Source: Pseudoalteromonas sp. HM-SA03
Lineage (GTDB): Bacteria > Pseudomonadota > Gammaproteobacteria > Enterobacterales > Alteromonadaceae
Length of the DNA stretch: 41,665 nucleotides
NCBI RefSeq assembly: GCF_002289345.1
Contig: NZ_NSDG01000046.1
Coordinates: forward strand, 31,168-72,832
Direction: 5' to 3'
Position 1 is the stretch's first letter; the number at the start of each line of letters is the position of its first letter. Both the position numbers and the translations under genes were made by a program. Below the pieces are notes generated by a model, which was given only the letters and a program-made list of their open reading frames with translations, was not told the DNA's origin and did not search any database. Positions 34,561 through 41,665 of this stretch are shown here, one piece after another.

Positions 34561-34685
34561 AACCTATTATCTCAAATCGAAAATAAATAACCTATTGATA
34601 AAAATAATATTTTTAATTTATTCATGCGTAAACGCGCAAAATTTTTTTCATTATTTTCCTTGATATCCGAGAACTTCAGATAACA

Positions 34686-34701
34686 CTGTATATGTACACA
34701 G
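34686..34701 (+). promoter_or_regulatory. LexA (SOS) box before intI
   Basis: CTGTATATGTACACAG is a perfect match to the CTGT-N8-ACAG consensus, 22 bases upstream of the truncated intI start. Integron integrases are commonly controlled by LexA, so the site shows that SOS control was in place and has survived the loss of the integrase domain. Confidence 0.9.
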
Positions 34702-34723
34702 CCACATAAGGTAAGCAGTTATC

Positions 34724-34975
34724 ATGAGTCTAAAAAGCCCATTTCTGAAAGGTCTTCAGGAAGAAATACGTATGCGTGATTACAGCATTAGTACAGAAAA
34801 AACCTACCTATATTGGATTAAGGCATTCATTAACTTTCACCACAAGCGTCACCCTGAGACAATGGGAACGGAAGAGGTTACACAATTTTTAGTCTTCCTT
34901 GCCAACCAACGAAATGTGGCTATCAACACACAAAAAATTGCACTTAACGCGCTAGCCTACTTGAGAGGAAAATAA
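34724..34975 (+). pseudogene. intI: Truncated integron integrase (IntI)
   Basis: This encodes 83 residues corresponding to the N-terminal, DNA-binding (SAM-like) domain of an IntI tyrosine recombinase. Diagnostic pieces are SPFLKGLQEEIRMRDYSIST, EKTYLYWIKAFINFH (IntI has E-K-x-Y-x-x-W-I), KRHPETMGTEEVTQFL and ALNALAYL. Normal IntI proteins have about 320-340 residues. The whole catalytic domain with its R-K-H-R-Y residues and the IntI-specific patch is missing, and no downstream frame carries it. The frame ends in LRGK plus stop. The start is supported by AAGGTAAG and by the LexA box upstream. The missing part was probably deleted, not frameshifted. Confidence 0.88.
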
Positions 34976-35100
34976 GGAGAAAATAAGTGACATATATGGA
35001 CGTTCGCTCTGAAGGGAAAAAGGAAACGTAAACAACTTAAAAGCATTAAAATATCTATATTTTTTCAATGCATTAGAAAACAGTTGTAAAAAGGAGATAT

Positions 35101-35232
35101 CTGAAGGCTAAATACTTAAGAAAAGTAAAAATTCAGCAAACCAAGGAGCTCGCACAAGTGGTTTTGGAGCGTTGCGCTGTGCTTAAATCAACACACGACG
35201 CAACAATTAAACAAGTTTGTAGTTGGTTTTAA
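35101..35232 (+). other. Possible remnant coding stretch after intI
   Basis: An in-frame stretch of 43 codons runs from CTG to TAA, with AAGGAG four bases upstream. It reads like a basic helical protein (KAKYLRKVKIQQTKELAQVV, then LKSTHDATIKQVCSWF) but lacks an ordinary start codon and matches nothing I know. It may be the end of a gene disrupted by the deletion that removed the integrase. The other bases from 34976 to 35100 show no feature. Confidence 0.22.
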
Positions 35233-35516
35233 GATTTGTTTTCGCATTTTATCGTCTCTTCCCCAAGACGATAGGCATTATTTGCCAGCACATAAGTTCC
35301 CGAAATAATAGCAGTAGTAGGAACGAGTATCGGCGTTAATATAATTCCACTCACGGAATAATACGTATTGGTTTCGTCTGCAACATCGACTATCTTTAGG
35401 GTTTTTCTATCAGATGAAATCTCGCACTTGTTGGTGTGAGCAGTATCTTGCACAGGCATTACTACACAAGCGCTGAGTGAGATTATCGGTAACATAATCA
35501 GTCTGTTTAACTTCAT
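35229..35516 (-). CDS. Small lipoprotein, hypothetical
   Basis: This encodes 95 residues. The N-terminus is a lipoprotein signal with the lipobox SLSAC (lipidated cysteine near residue 17). The mature protein has a polar first half (NKCEISSDRKTLKIVDVADE), a hydrophobic middle that could span or touch a membrane (SGIILTPILVPTTAIISGTY) and a charged end (GEETIKCENKS). The two remaining cysteines could form a disulphide in the periplasm. I use the ATG at 35516, which has AAGGA six bases upstream; a GTG at 35519 is also open. I do not recognise a family. It stands between the integron and the metC operon. Confidence 0.6.
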   Translation of the reverse strand: MKLNRLIMLPIISLSACVVMPVQDTAHTNKCEISSDRKTLKIVDVADETNTYYSVSGIILTPILVPTTAIISGTYVLANNAYRLGEETIKCENKS

Positions 35517-35722
35517 CACCTTTCCTTGAATTCAGTTTGCAATACTTTCATGACGTCGCTCTTAGACATTACCTCCCTCTAAAGGTTCCCTGTGCTTTAC
35601 GCTTAAACTGCGCCAAACTGGTATTGTTCTCTACAGTTTTCAGTCTTGATCCAACAGCTATTGTGGCTCAATAAATCCGAGGTACCTCATATAAAATGAA
35701 GCACCCCATACTGATCGAGGTT

Positions 35723-36901
35723 TTAAGATTTACCGAGGTTTTGTTCGTAGATCTTAAGTGCGTGTTCTAAATCTTCTATCAAGTCTTCTACGTCTTCAAG
35801 ACCGATGTGAAGGCGGATCACGGGGCCCAATGCCCAACCTGTGGTTGATCGCAAGTGCTCCATGGTTTTATTGGCTGTAACTAAACTTTCATAGCCGCCC
35901 CATGAAAAACCCATTTTAAAATGGGATAAAGCATCTAAGAAGCGGTTAATCGCCTTTTGGCTACCTTCTTTCATTACGATTGAAAACAAACCATTACTGC
36001 CATCAAAGTCTCGCTTGAAGAATTCATGACCGGGGCAAGTCTCAAAAGCGGGATGTCTAACGTGATCCACGAGTGGATGCGCTTCGAGCCATTTCGCCAC
36101 TATCATTGCCGACTGTTCGTGTTGTCTTAACCTCGCAGGCATAGTACGTAACCCACGTAGTGCTAAATAAGCATCATCTGCAGAGGTACATTGACCCAGT
36201 AAATACGAGTGTTCTCTAAGTTCAGGCCAATAACGCTCGTTTGCAACAGCAACCCCCATCATGACATCCGAATGCCCAACAATATACTTGGTTGCCGCTT
36301 GAATGCTGATATCAACACCATGATCGAGCGGACGAAATTGCCAGCCATTGCCCCACGTATTATCAAGCATAGTGATAACGCCACGGCGCTTTGCAACTTC
36401 AACCATCGCTGGCACATCTTGAACTTCCATGGTGATAGAACCTGGAGACTCTAAGAACAACACTTTGGTATTGTCTTGAATTAACGCGTCAATCTCGGCG
36501 CCGGCCATAGGGTCATAATAAGTGGTTTCGATACCGTAGCCTTTTAACAGCTTATCGCACAAATCTCTGGTTGGTTCATACGCAGTATCCACCATCAGCA
36601 AGTGATCGCCTGCTTTTAAAAATGACAGTAGTGACTGTGCGATAGCAGCAGCACCAGACGGATATAAGGCGCAACCCGCACCATTTTCAAGCTCAGTAAT
36701 GGCATCTTGCAAGGCGAAATGGGTATTGGTGCCACGGCGGCCGTAAAACAGGGTGCGATGTCCACGGCCTTTTATCGCTTCTTGCATTTCGGCAACGCTC
36801 TCAAAAACTACAGTAGAGGCGCGCTGAACAACTGGGTTTACTACCCCTCTGGTATATTCTGCTTTTCTTCCAGCAGCAACGATTTTAGTATGCTTTTTCA
36901 T
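35723..36901 (-). CDS. metC: Cystathionine beta-lyase
   Basis: This PLP enzyme cleaves cystathionine to homocysteine, pyruvate and ammonia in methionine synthesis. It has 392 residues (family about 395). Landmarks are NPVVQRASTVVFES, RTLFYGRRGTNTHFALQDAI (the Y-G-R that contacts the phosphate), YPSGAAAIAQSLLSF, LFLESPGSITMEVQDVP, the Schiff-base lysine in SIQAATKYIVGHSDVMMGV and the end TGWALGPVIRLHIGLEDVED. The sequence fits MetC and not MetB or gamma-lyases: S-W-G-G-Y-E-S-L is present as MGFSWGGYESL. It lies two bases after nudC on the same strand, so both form one operon. Confidence 0.93.
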   Translation of the reverse strand: MKKHTKIVAAGRKAEYTRGVVNPVVQRASTVVFESVAEMQEAIKGRGHRTLFYGRRGTNTHFALQDAITELENGAGCALYPSGAAAIAQSLLSFLKAGDHLLMVDTAYEPTRDLCDKLLKGYGIETTYYDPMAGAEIDALIQDNTKVLFLESPGSITMEVQDVPAMVEVAKRRGVITMLDNTWGNGWQFRPLDHGVDISIQAATKYIVGHSDVMMGVAVANERYWPELREHSYLLGQCTSADDAYLALRGLRTMPARLRQHEQSAMIVAKWLEAHPLVDHVRHPAFETCPGHEFFKRDFDGSNGLFSIVMKEGSQKAINRFLDALSHFKMGFSWGGYESLVTANKTMEHLRSTTGWALGPVIRLHIGLEDVEDLIEDLEHALKIYEQNLGKS

Positions 36902-36903
36902 AA

Positions 36904-37806
36904 TTACTCTTCTGATTGTGCACGCCAGTATTCAACTAAATATCTGGAGATAGAGTCTTCTCTGGTGAGTTTATAGCCGGGCTTTGTATCACCCCACTCT
37001 GAAAATGTATTAAGCTCTGCCCGTGAAAACCATTTAGCTTGCTCAAGCTCATCTTGCTCGACAAAAATCTCTGTGGTTTTCGCCTTCGCGATAAATCCAA
37101 GCATAAGTGAAGACGGGAATGGCCAAGGCTGTGAGGCAATATAAGTGGCGTCGTATGCTTCAACACCCGCCTCTTCCATCACTTCCCTTATCACGGCTTG
37201 CTCTAACGATTCGCCGGGGTCAACAAACCCAGCCAGTGTCGAAAATACACCTTCTGGCCAAATTGCCTGACGGCCCAACAAGCAGCGCTCAACGCCATCA
37301 GGAAAAACATGAGTGACGAGCATGATAACGGCAGGATCTGTACGTGGAAACGTCATATGCCGGCATTCTGGGTTAACACAACGTCTTGCATGACCTGCTT
37401 CAACCATTTTATTGGGTTGCCCACAACGTCCACAAAAACAATGGGTTTTATGCCAGTAACACAAGCCTCGTGCAAGTACACCAATTGAGCCCTGTTGCTT
37501 TGGTAAGTTACGACCCACTTGGCGCATGTCGATGAATTCTGACTCGGAGTCAATAAAAGAAAGCTTGTCTCGTTGTTTAGAGACGTCAAGCGCAAAATAG
37601 CTGTGCGCTTCGTCACGACCTAAGAATATCGCGTCTTGAAGTGCTAAATCAGCGACTTCTGTGCGAGAAAGATAATGTAATTCATTATCTCGGGCACGCA
37701 CTAAATTAGCGTCGTCTTGAATTAATAACCAGCGACTATTGTCACCCATTTGAGATAATAACCAGTTTTGATCTTTTCTTTCGTTAGATGCTCTGTCCAA
37801 CGTCAT
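36904..37806 (-). CDS. nudC: NADH pyrophosphatase / NAD-RNA decapping hydrolase
   Basis: This Nudix hydrolase cleaves NAD(H) and removes NAD caps from RNA. The protein has about 300 residues. A zinc ribbon (CFCGRCGQ, then RRCVNPECRH) precedes the Nudix box, GFVDPGESLEQ followed by AVIREVMEEAGV, which keeps G-x5-E-x7-R-E-x-x-E-E-x-G. The NADH-specific motif SQPWPFPSSLM follows directly. I prefer the ATG at 37806; the longer frame (to 37905) adds 33 residues unlike the family. The upstream ribosome-binding site is weak. The gene is transcribed ahead of metC with a two-base gap. Confidence 0.92.
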   Translation of the reverse strand: MTLDRASNERKDQNWLLSQMGDNSRWLLIQDDANLVRARDNELHYLSRTEVADLALQDAIFLGRDEAHSYFALDVSKQRDKLSFIDSESEFIDMRQVGRNLPKQQGSIGVLARGLCYWHKTHCFCGRCGQPNKMVEAGHARRCVNPECRHMTFPRTDPAVIMLVTHVFPDGVERCLLGRQAIWPEGVFSTLAGFVDPGESLEQAVIREVMEEAGVEAYDATYIASQPWPFPSSLMLGFIAKAKTTEIFVEQDELEQAKWFSRAELNTFSEWGDTKPGYKLTREDSISRYLVEYWRAQSEE

Positions 37807-37908
37807 TTGAGTGTAATACAGCAAGCCCCTATTCCTTCGTGTTCTGGAACATTTTATCCACCTCGGCGAGACCTTAAAACTACCATAGCACAAAGGTACA
37901 GGCAAAAA

Positions 37909-37930
37909 AAAAGCCCATAAATGGGCTTTT
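37909..37930 (-). terminator. Terminator of nagB
   Basis: AAAAGCCCAT (37909-37918) pairs with ATGGGCTTTT (37921-37930). The minus strand continues with a long T run. It lies 24 bases beyond the nagB stop and is also upstream of nudC. Confidence 0.9.
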
Positions 37931-37953
37931 GAAAACTACAGTGTGATTTCACA

Positions 37954-38748
37954 CTACAGAGAGGCAAGATAGTCCAACAGCTTTTGATTTTCGTTTTCAA
38001 TATGCTTATAGAATTCAATATCTTTTAGCTTAGATGCCGCAGCTTCATCGATGACGATTACAGCATCACGATGCATTTGTAGTGCCGAAGCCGGACACGC
38101 CGCAGTTAACGGGCCTTCCACCATAGCAACAACGGCATCGGCTTTATTTTCACCAGTCGCTAATAACACGACTTTTTTAGCATCTAAAATCGTGCCAATA
38201 CCCATTGTGATTGACAAGTGAGGTTGGTACTCATCAGCTTTAAAAAAACGGGCGTTATCGTCAATCGTCGCTTTCGTTAGGGTTTTAACCCGAGTGCGTG
38301 ACGTTAAGCCAGAAGATGGTTCGTTAAAGCCAATATGGCCATTTCTGCCAATACCTAATAGCTGTACATCAATACCACCAGCAGATTTAATACGCGCTTC
38401 ATATTCACCGCACGCCGTAATTGGGTTTTTTGCGTCACCCGGTGGTACGTGCGTGTTACTTTTATCAATGTTGATATGGTCAAACAGCTGCTGCTGCATA
38501 AAGTAACGATAACTTTGTGGGTGCGAGCCATCTAAACCTAAATATTCATCTAGGTTAAAGCTGGTAACTTCAGCAAAACTGATTTCGTTCGCTTGGTTAC
38601 GCTTAATTAATTCTTGATACAAAGCGACCGGTGTTGAACCCGTCGCTAATCCCAACACAGAGTTAGCTTTACGCTTTAATTGCGTTGTAAAAATGTCTGC
38701 ACCATATGCTGCCACTTCGGCAGCGTCTTTTAAAATGACTACTTGCAT
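37954..38748 (-). CDS. nagB: Glucosamine-6-phosphate deaminase
   Basis: This enzyme converts glucosamine-6-phosphate to fructose-6-phosphate and ammonia, the last step of GlcNAc breakdown before glycolysis. It has 264 residues (E. coli NagB 266). Landmarks are [17 protein letters not shown] (phosphate loop), [20 protein letters not shown] and [20 protein letters not shown] with the catalytic D/H region. The start is the ATG at 38748, since the longer frame opens with TTG. A perfect LacI-type palindrome lies 121-136 bases upstream. It is on the same strand as nagX, but a terminator separates them, so it can be a separate unit. Confidence 0.95.
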   Translation of the reverse strand: MQVVILKDAAEVAAYGADIFTTQLKRKANSVLGLATGSTPVALYQELIKRNQANEISFAEVTSFNLDEYLGLDGSHPQSYRYFMQQQLFDHINIDKSNTHVPPGDAKNPITACGEYEARIKSAGGIDVQLLGIGRNGHIGFNEPSSGLTSRTRVKTLTKATIDDNARFFKADEYQPHLSITMGIGTILDAKKVVLLATGENKADAVVAMVEGPLTAACPASALQMHRDAVIVIDEAAASKLKDIEFYKHIENENQKLLDYLASL

Positions 38749-38868
38749 ACGATTAACCAAATGTTGAGATGATTAGAATAAAATGGGATCTGAGCCTTGC
38801 CTCGCGTGCAATCAAAGCAAGGTCAGATCGAACCTAATTGGGATACACAACATTAGGTTATTACCATT

Positions 38869-38884
38869 ATGACAACGCTGTCAT
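38869..38884. promoter_or_regulatory. LacI-type palindrome upstream of nagB (probable NagR operator)
   Basis: ATGACAACGCTGTCAT is a 16-bp palindrome with perfect six-base arms, ATGACA and TGTCAT, within an AT-rich region 121-136 bases before nagB. Its form fits LacI-family operators, and GlcNAc genes of Shewanella and related bacteria are controlled by the LacI-type NagR. No nagR gene lies in the window. The assignment is inferred from context. Confidence 0.65.
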
Positions 38885-38965
38885 TATTATCAGAAATAAT
38901 TCGCTTGTAAAGCAAAAGTGAAAAAAAATATGGATGTTTTTTACTCTATGCAATCTAAAGGTGTT

Positions 38966-38991
38966 AAAAAGCCCACAACGGTGGGCTTTTT
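38966..38991 (-). terminator. Terminator of nagX
   Basis: AAAAAGCCCAC (38966-38976) and GTGGGCTTTTT (38981-38991) form an 11-bp stem around AACG, with T tracts in both directions. It lies about 20 bases beyond the nagX stop and separates nagX from nagB. Confidence 0.9.
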
Positions 38992-39010
38992 GAAAGGAGG
39001 CTTATGAATA

Positions 39011-40144
39011 TTATACACTTACAAAAATACGGCGTTTATACATCCAGTGCAGCACTAAAAGCTGTACCGCCAGTAGCGCAAAAACAGCAATTAATGGTTG
39101 CCACGCAGCTGGCACGGAGGCAATCACGCCACCGAATACGCTTTTACTAATAAAGGTCCAATTCACTAAGCTTGACGCCAAATAAATAATAATGGAGTTG
39201 GCTCCTATAATAACAAATGGATACGCCCAACGTTGGAAGCTCAGTACATCTACTATCGCGTAAAATACCGCTAGTAGAATTGCACTCCAGCCGACGGTTA
39301 CTAGCACAAATGAGCTTGTCCACAATTCTTTATTAACTGGAAATTGCATGTCCCAAAGCCAACCTAGTGCTAAGGCGAGTACACCAGATCCTGCCAAAAT
39401 ACCAACAATTTTCCACTCTCCCTGCGTTTGTGCATTGGCAATCGCACGACCAGCAAATACACCTGCGATAGCATTTACAATGGCAGGTAAGCTTGACAGC
39501 ACACCTTCAGGGTCAACCGGACGATTTTGATAACTGATCCCTGGTAGTAAATACGTATCAATGAACGCATTCCAACTACCAACACCATTTGCACTTAAGT
39601 CCCCCGCTTGCCCACCAGGAACCGGGATAAAGCAAAGCAGTAACCAATAAAATATCAATATGCCTACACCCACATAAGCCAAGGTTCGCAAGCTCGTATG
39701 CCAAACCAGTAAAGCACAAAAGAACCAAGCAAACGCAATGCGACCTAATACACTGGCGTAGCGAACACCGTCTGGATCCATTGGGATCCCAGTTCCCCAA
39801 CCATGATTGTATAACACGCCAAAAGCACACAGTAACAAAAGGCGCTTCAGTGCTTTGAGATAAAACGGTTTCCGTTCATTAAAGGGCAGATGATCGATAC
39901 GTTTAGGCGACAAGCCCATCGCCACACCCGATAAAAAGATAAACAGTGGGAAGATAAGATCATAAAAAGTGAAGCCATGCCAAGGACTGTGCAGTGTATG
40001 CGCTTCAAAAGCCTTCCACCCTTGCCATCCGGTCAGTACAAACAGTGCCGCAAAAATAGACTGGCCACCTAAGATCCAGAACATATCCATGCCGCGTAAG
40101 GCATCTAAAGACGCAAGTCGTTTTGGCTTATTATTCGTTGTCAT
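39011..40144 (-). CDS. nagX: NagX-like membrane protein of the GlcNAc cluster
   Basis: This encodes 377 residues with about ten hydrophobic segments of the NagX / heparan-alpha-glucosaminide N-acetyltransferase-like (DUF5009/DUF1624) group. The opening KRLASLDALRGMDMFWILGG is characteristic, followed by HSPWHGFTFYDLIFPLFIFL and a later GANSIIIYLASSLVNW. The related eukaryotic enzyme transfers acetyl groups across the lysosomal membrane; in bacteria the gene is a frequent member of nag clusters with an unsettled role. It lies between nagA and nagB on the same strand but has terminators on both sides, so it is probably read as its own unit or by partial read-through. Confidence 0.85.
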   Translation of the reverse strand: MTTNNKPKRLASLDALRGMDMFWILGGQSIFAALFVLTGWQGWKAFEAHTLHSPWHGFTFYDLIFPLFIFLSGVAMGLSPKRIDHLPFNERKPFYLKALKRLLLLCAFGVLYNHGWGTGIPMDPDGVRYASVLGRIAFAWFFCALLVWHTSLRTLAYVGVGILIFYWLLLCFIPVPGGQAGDLSANGVGSWNAFIDTYLLPGISYQNRPVDPEGVLSSLPAIVNAIAGVFAGRAIANAQTQGEWKIVGILAGSGVLALALGWLWDMQFPVNKELWTSSFVLVTVGWSAILLAVFYAIVDVLSFQRWAYPFVIIGANSIIIYLASSLVNWTFISKSVFGGVIASVPAAWQPLIAVFALLAVQLLVLHWMYKRRIFVSV

Positions 40145-40303
40145 TGCTATTTATCCGCGTGAAAACATTAACTATGGATCGCTCAATCAAGCAAATCCAT
40201 TTGCCTCAAGGTTTGATTTGAGCATTACGCACATTACTGTAACTTTCTGAGTTGTCGATCCACCCATGCTTAACCAAATACCGGCTAAGCTTAAAAAACA
40301 AAG

Positions 40304-40324
40304 CCCCGCGGTACTGCTGCGGGG
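40304..40324 (-). terminator. Terminator between nagA and nagX
   Basis: CCCCGC (40304-40309) pairs with GCGGGG (40319-40324). The minus strand continues CTTTGTTTTTT, and the plus strand continues with TTTT. It lies about 60 bases after the nagA stop. Confidence 0.8.
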
Positions 40325-40382
40325 TTTTATCAGGGAAACTTAAGCGGCCATTTCCGTCCACTATTATTCGATTGCAAATCAG

Positions 40383-41507
40383 TTATAACAACTGACCACC
40401 AATATAGGTTTGCTTCACAATCAAATCGCTGTCGAGCACCACGAAATCAGCATCAGCACCCGATCTTAAGTGCCCCTTTTGAGACAGGCCAAGATATTGC
40501 GCAGGGTAAAGAGAGGCCATGCGCAAACTTTCCGCTAGACTCACGTTAAGCGTATTGACAGTGTTTCGCACCGCACTTGCCATATCCAATACACTGCCAG
40601 CAAGCTCACCAGTCGTTGAATTTAACCGATCACCGGTACGAATAACTTTTCTGCCATCAAAAAAGTCAAACTCCGTATCATCTGTCCCAACTGGAGGCAT
40701 GGCATCCGTCACTAGCATCATTTTGCCACGCTGCTTAGTACGAATCGCAAGCTGCGCCGACAATGGATGAACGTGATGACCATCAACAATCAAACCACAC
40801 CAGCTATTGTCATTCCAAAGCGCAGCGCCGACAACGCCCGGCTCACGCGACGTAAACGCAGACATTGCATTAAATAGATGAGTAAAACCATCAACGCCAA
40901 CGTTTAGTGCAGCGTTAGCGGTGTCATAGTCCGCGTTTGAATGACCGATACACACTTTCACACCCAATGAAATCAAGCGTTCGATATCGCTAAGTGGCAC
41001 GGTTTCAGGTGCTAAAGTCACCATTTTGATGCCTAAATCTTGACGCGCGTAAACCGCAAATTCTTGCTCTGAAATTGGTCTGATGAACTTTTCGCTATGC
41101 GTACCCTTTTTAGGATGAGATAAGTGTGGACCTTCAAAATGGATCCCAAGCACTCCGGGCTGATTAGTAGCAATCGCTTCTGCTGTTGCATCTGCCGCTT
41201 GTTGCATCACTTCAATCTTGTCGGTGATAAGGGTTGGCATTAATCCCGTGGAACCAAACTGACCATGTGCTTTAATCATAGTCGCCAAACATGTCGTGGA
41301 TTGCTCAGCATTAAAAAATGCACCACCACCACCATTAACCTGTACATCAATAAAACCAGGTGCAACTAGCCCTGGTAGCTTAGATACATTGGTCGCTTGC
41401 GACTCATTGATATAACCTATTTGGCCGTTGTTTACTTCGAAGTAAACGTCTGTTCTAAAACTTTCACCATCAAAAAATTCTGGAGCAAAATAACATTGAG
41501 TCGTCAT
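40383..41507 (-). CDS. nagA: N-acetylglucosamine-6-phosphate deacetylase
   Basis: This metal-dependent amidohydrolase removes the acetyl group from GlcNAc-6-phosphate. It has 374 residues (E. coli NagA 382). Landmarks are LVAPGFIDVQVNGGGGAFFN (entry to the barrel), LGIHFEGPHLSHPKKGTHSE (metal-site Glu), VCIGHSNADYDTANA and FTHLFNAMSAFTSREPGVVG (His ligands), and MLVTDAMPPVGTD with the catalytic Asp. The start ATG shares one base with the stop codon of nagK (TAATG), so nagK and nagA are translationally coupled. With nagB it channels GlcNAc into glycolysis. Confidence 0.95.
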   Translation of the reverse strand: MTTQCYFAPEFFDGESFRTDVYFEVNNGQIGYINESQATNVSKLPGLVAPGFIDVQVNGGGGAFFNAEQSTTCLATMIKAHGQFGSTGLMPTLITDKIEVMQQAADATAEAIATNQPGVLGIHFEGPHLSHPKKGTHSEKFIRPISEQEFAVYARQDLGIKMVTLAPETVPLSDIERLISLGVKVCIGHSNADYDTANAALNVGVDGFTHLFNAMSAFTSREPGVVGAALWNDNSWCGLIVDGHHVHPLSAQLAIRTKQRGKMMLVTDAMPPVGTDDTEFDFFDGRKVIRTGDRLNSTTGELAGSVLDMASAVRNTVNTLNVSLAESLRMASLYPAQYLGLSQKGHLRSGADADFVVLDSDLIVKQTYIGGQLL

Positions 41508-41665
41508 TAGTTCGCCTTTTTTAATTCTTGACCTGCACTTTGAATTGCAAAGTAAATTGCCCCCATTTCAGGAGGTTGTTTAGGTAATTGGACTTGCTTT
41601 GCAACCTCTGGGTCAAGCCAAGGTTGTAGCGGCTCTGATAATCCGCCGATCATAGAGAGTCTAGG
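41507..41665 (-). CDS. nagK: N-acetylglucosamine kinase, C-terminal end only
   Basis: The last 52 codons of a gene running off the window's right end. They read SMIGGLSEPLQPWLDPEVAK, then LPKQPPEMGAIYFAIQSAGQ and stop. This fits the end of BadF/BcrA-type GlcNAc kinases (G-G-L-x-E-P ... P-x-x-G-A), which phosphorylate GlcNAc and stand next to nagA in Alteromonadales. The start and ATP-binding part lie outside the window. The stop overlaps the nagA start by one base. The family call rests on a short stretch plus gene order. Confidence 0.75.
   Translation of the reverse strand, partial: PRLSMIGGLSEPLQPWLDPEVAKQVQLPKQPPEMGAIYFAIQSAGQELKKAN

Noticed and set aside
36904..37905. Longer NudC start at 37905
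   Set aside because: The extra 33 residues do not look like the family N-terminus and no ribosome-binding site supports the start.
1..41665. CRISPR arrays, tRNA or rRNA genes
   Set aside because: No regularly spaced direct repeats and no tRNA- or rRNA-like sequence was seen on either strand.

Overview
The window looks like chromosomal DNA of a marine gammaproteobacterium of the order Alteromonadales, most likely Pseudoalteromonas. This rests on gene content rather than on any search: a nagK-nagA-nagX-nagB amino-sugar cluster, a YeaC (DUF1315)/DUF349 gene pair, a long glyceraldehyde-3-phosphate dehydrogenase, a lysine-riboswitch-controlled lysC, a STN-domain TonB receptor, and a small integron whose integrase is of the IntI type.

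Layout. Positions 1-4200 hold small accessory genes: two GNAT acetyltransferases, a MarR regulator divergent from an EamA exporter with three operator-like palindromes between them, a NIPSNAP-like protein and a VOC-fold protein. Positions 4240-7390 are an iron-uptake unit, with a Fur-box-preceded FecI-like sigma factor upstream of a TonB-dependent siderophore receptor and no FecR. Positions 7580-10030 are a PhnD-like binding protein followed by a sensor histidine kinase. Next come a LysR regulator divergent from an FMN azoreductase, a MarC-family membrane protein, and a non-coding stretch holding a fold-back element with terminal inverted repeats (12695-12938). Positions 13166-27330 are housekeeping genes, nearly all on the minus strand: DUF349 protein, YeaC, zinc-ribbon protein, AGCS symporter, M14 carboxypeptidase, gap, a DUF2989 lipoprotein (plus strand), NSS transporter, DUF924 protein, lysC with its riboswitch, and NhaD antiporter. 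Positions 27487-32058 are an MksF-MksE-MksB condensin operon without mksG.

The most unusual part is 32984-34975, a compact integron. A truncated intI (83 codons, catalytic domain missing) keeps a perfect LexA-type box upstream. It faces away from an attI-like junction and two gene cassettes on the minus strand: a small membrane protein and a PhzF-family protein. Each cassette ends in an attC whose terminal core repeats the first bases of that same cassette (11 and 10 identical bases), which is the signature of integron cassettes. With no integrase domain left, the array should be frozen in cis.

The right end (35723-41665) carries metC and nudC as a two-gene operon and then the N-acetylglucosamine catabolic genes. 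nagK and nagA overlap by one base. nagX and nagB follow, separated by terminators and a LacI-type palindrome, so GlcNAc is phosphorylated (NagK), deacetylated (NagA) and deaminated (NagB), with NagX as an accessory membrane protein. No rRNA, tRNA or CRISPR array was seen.
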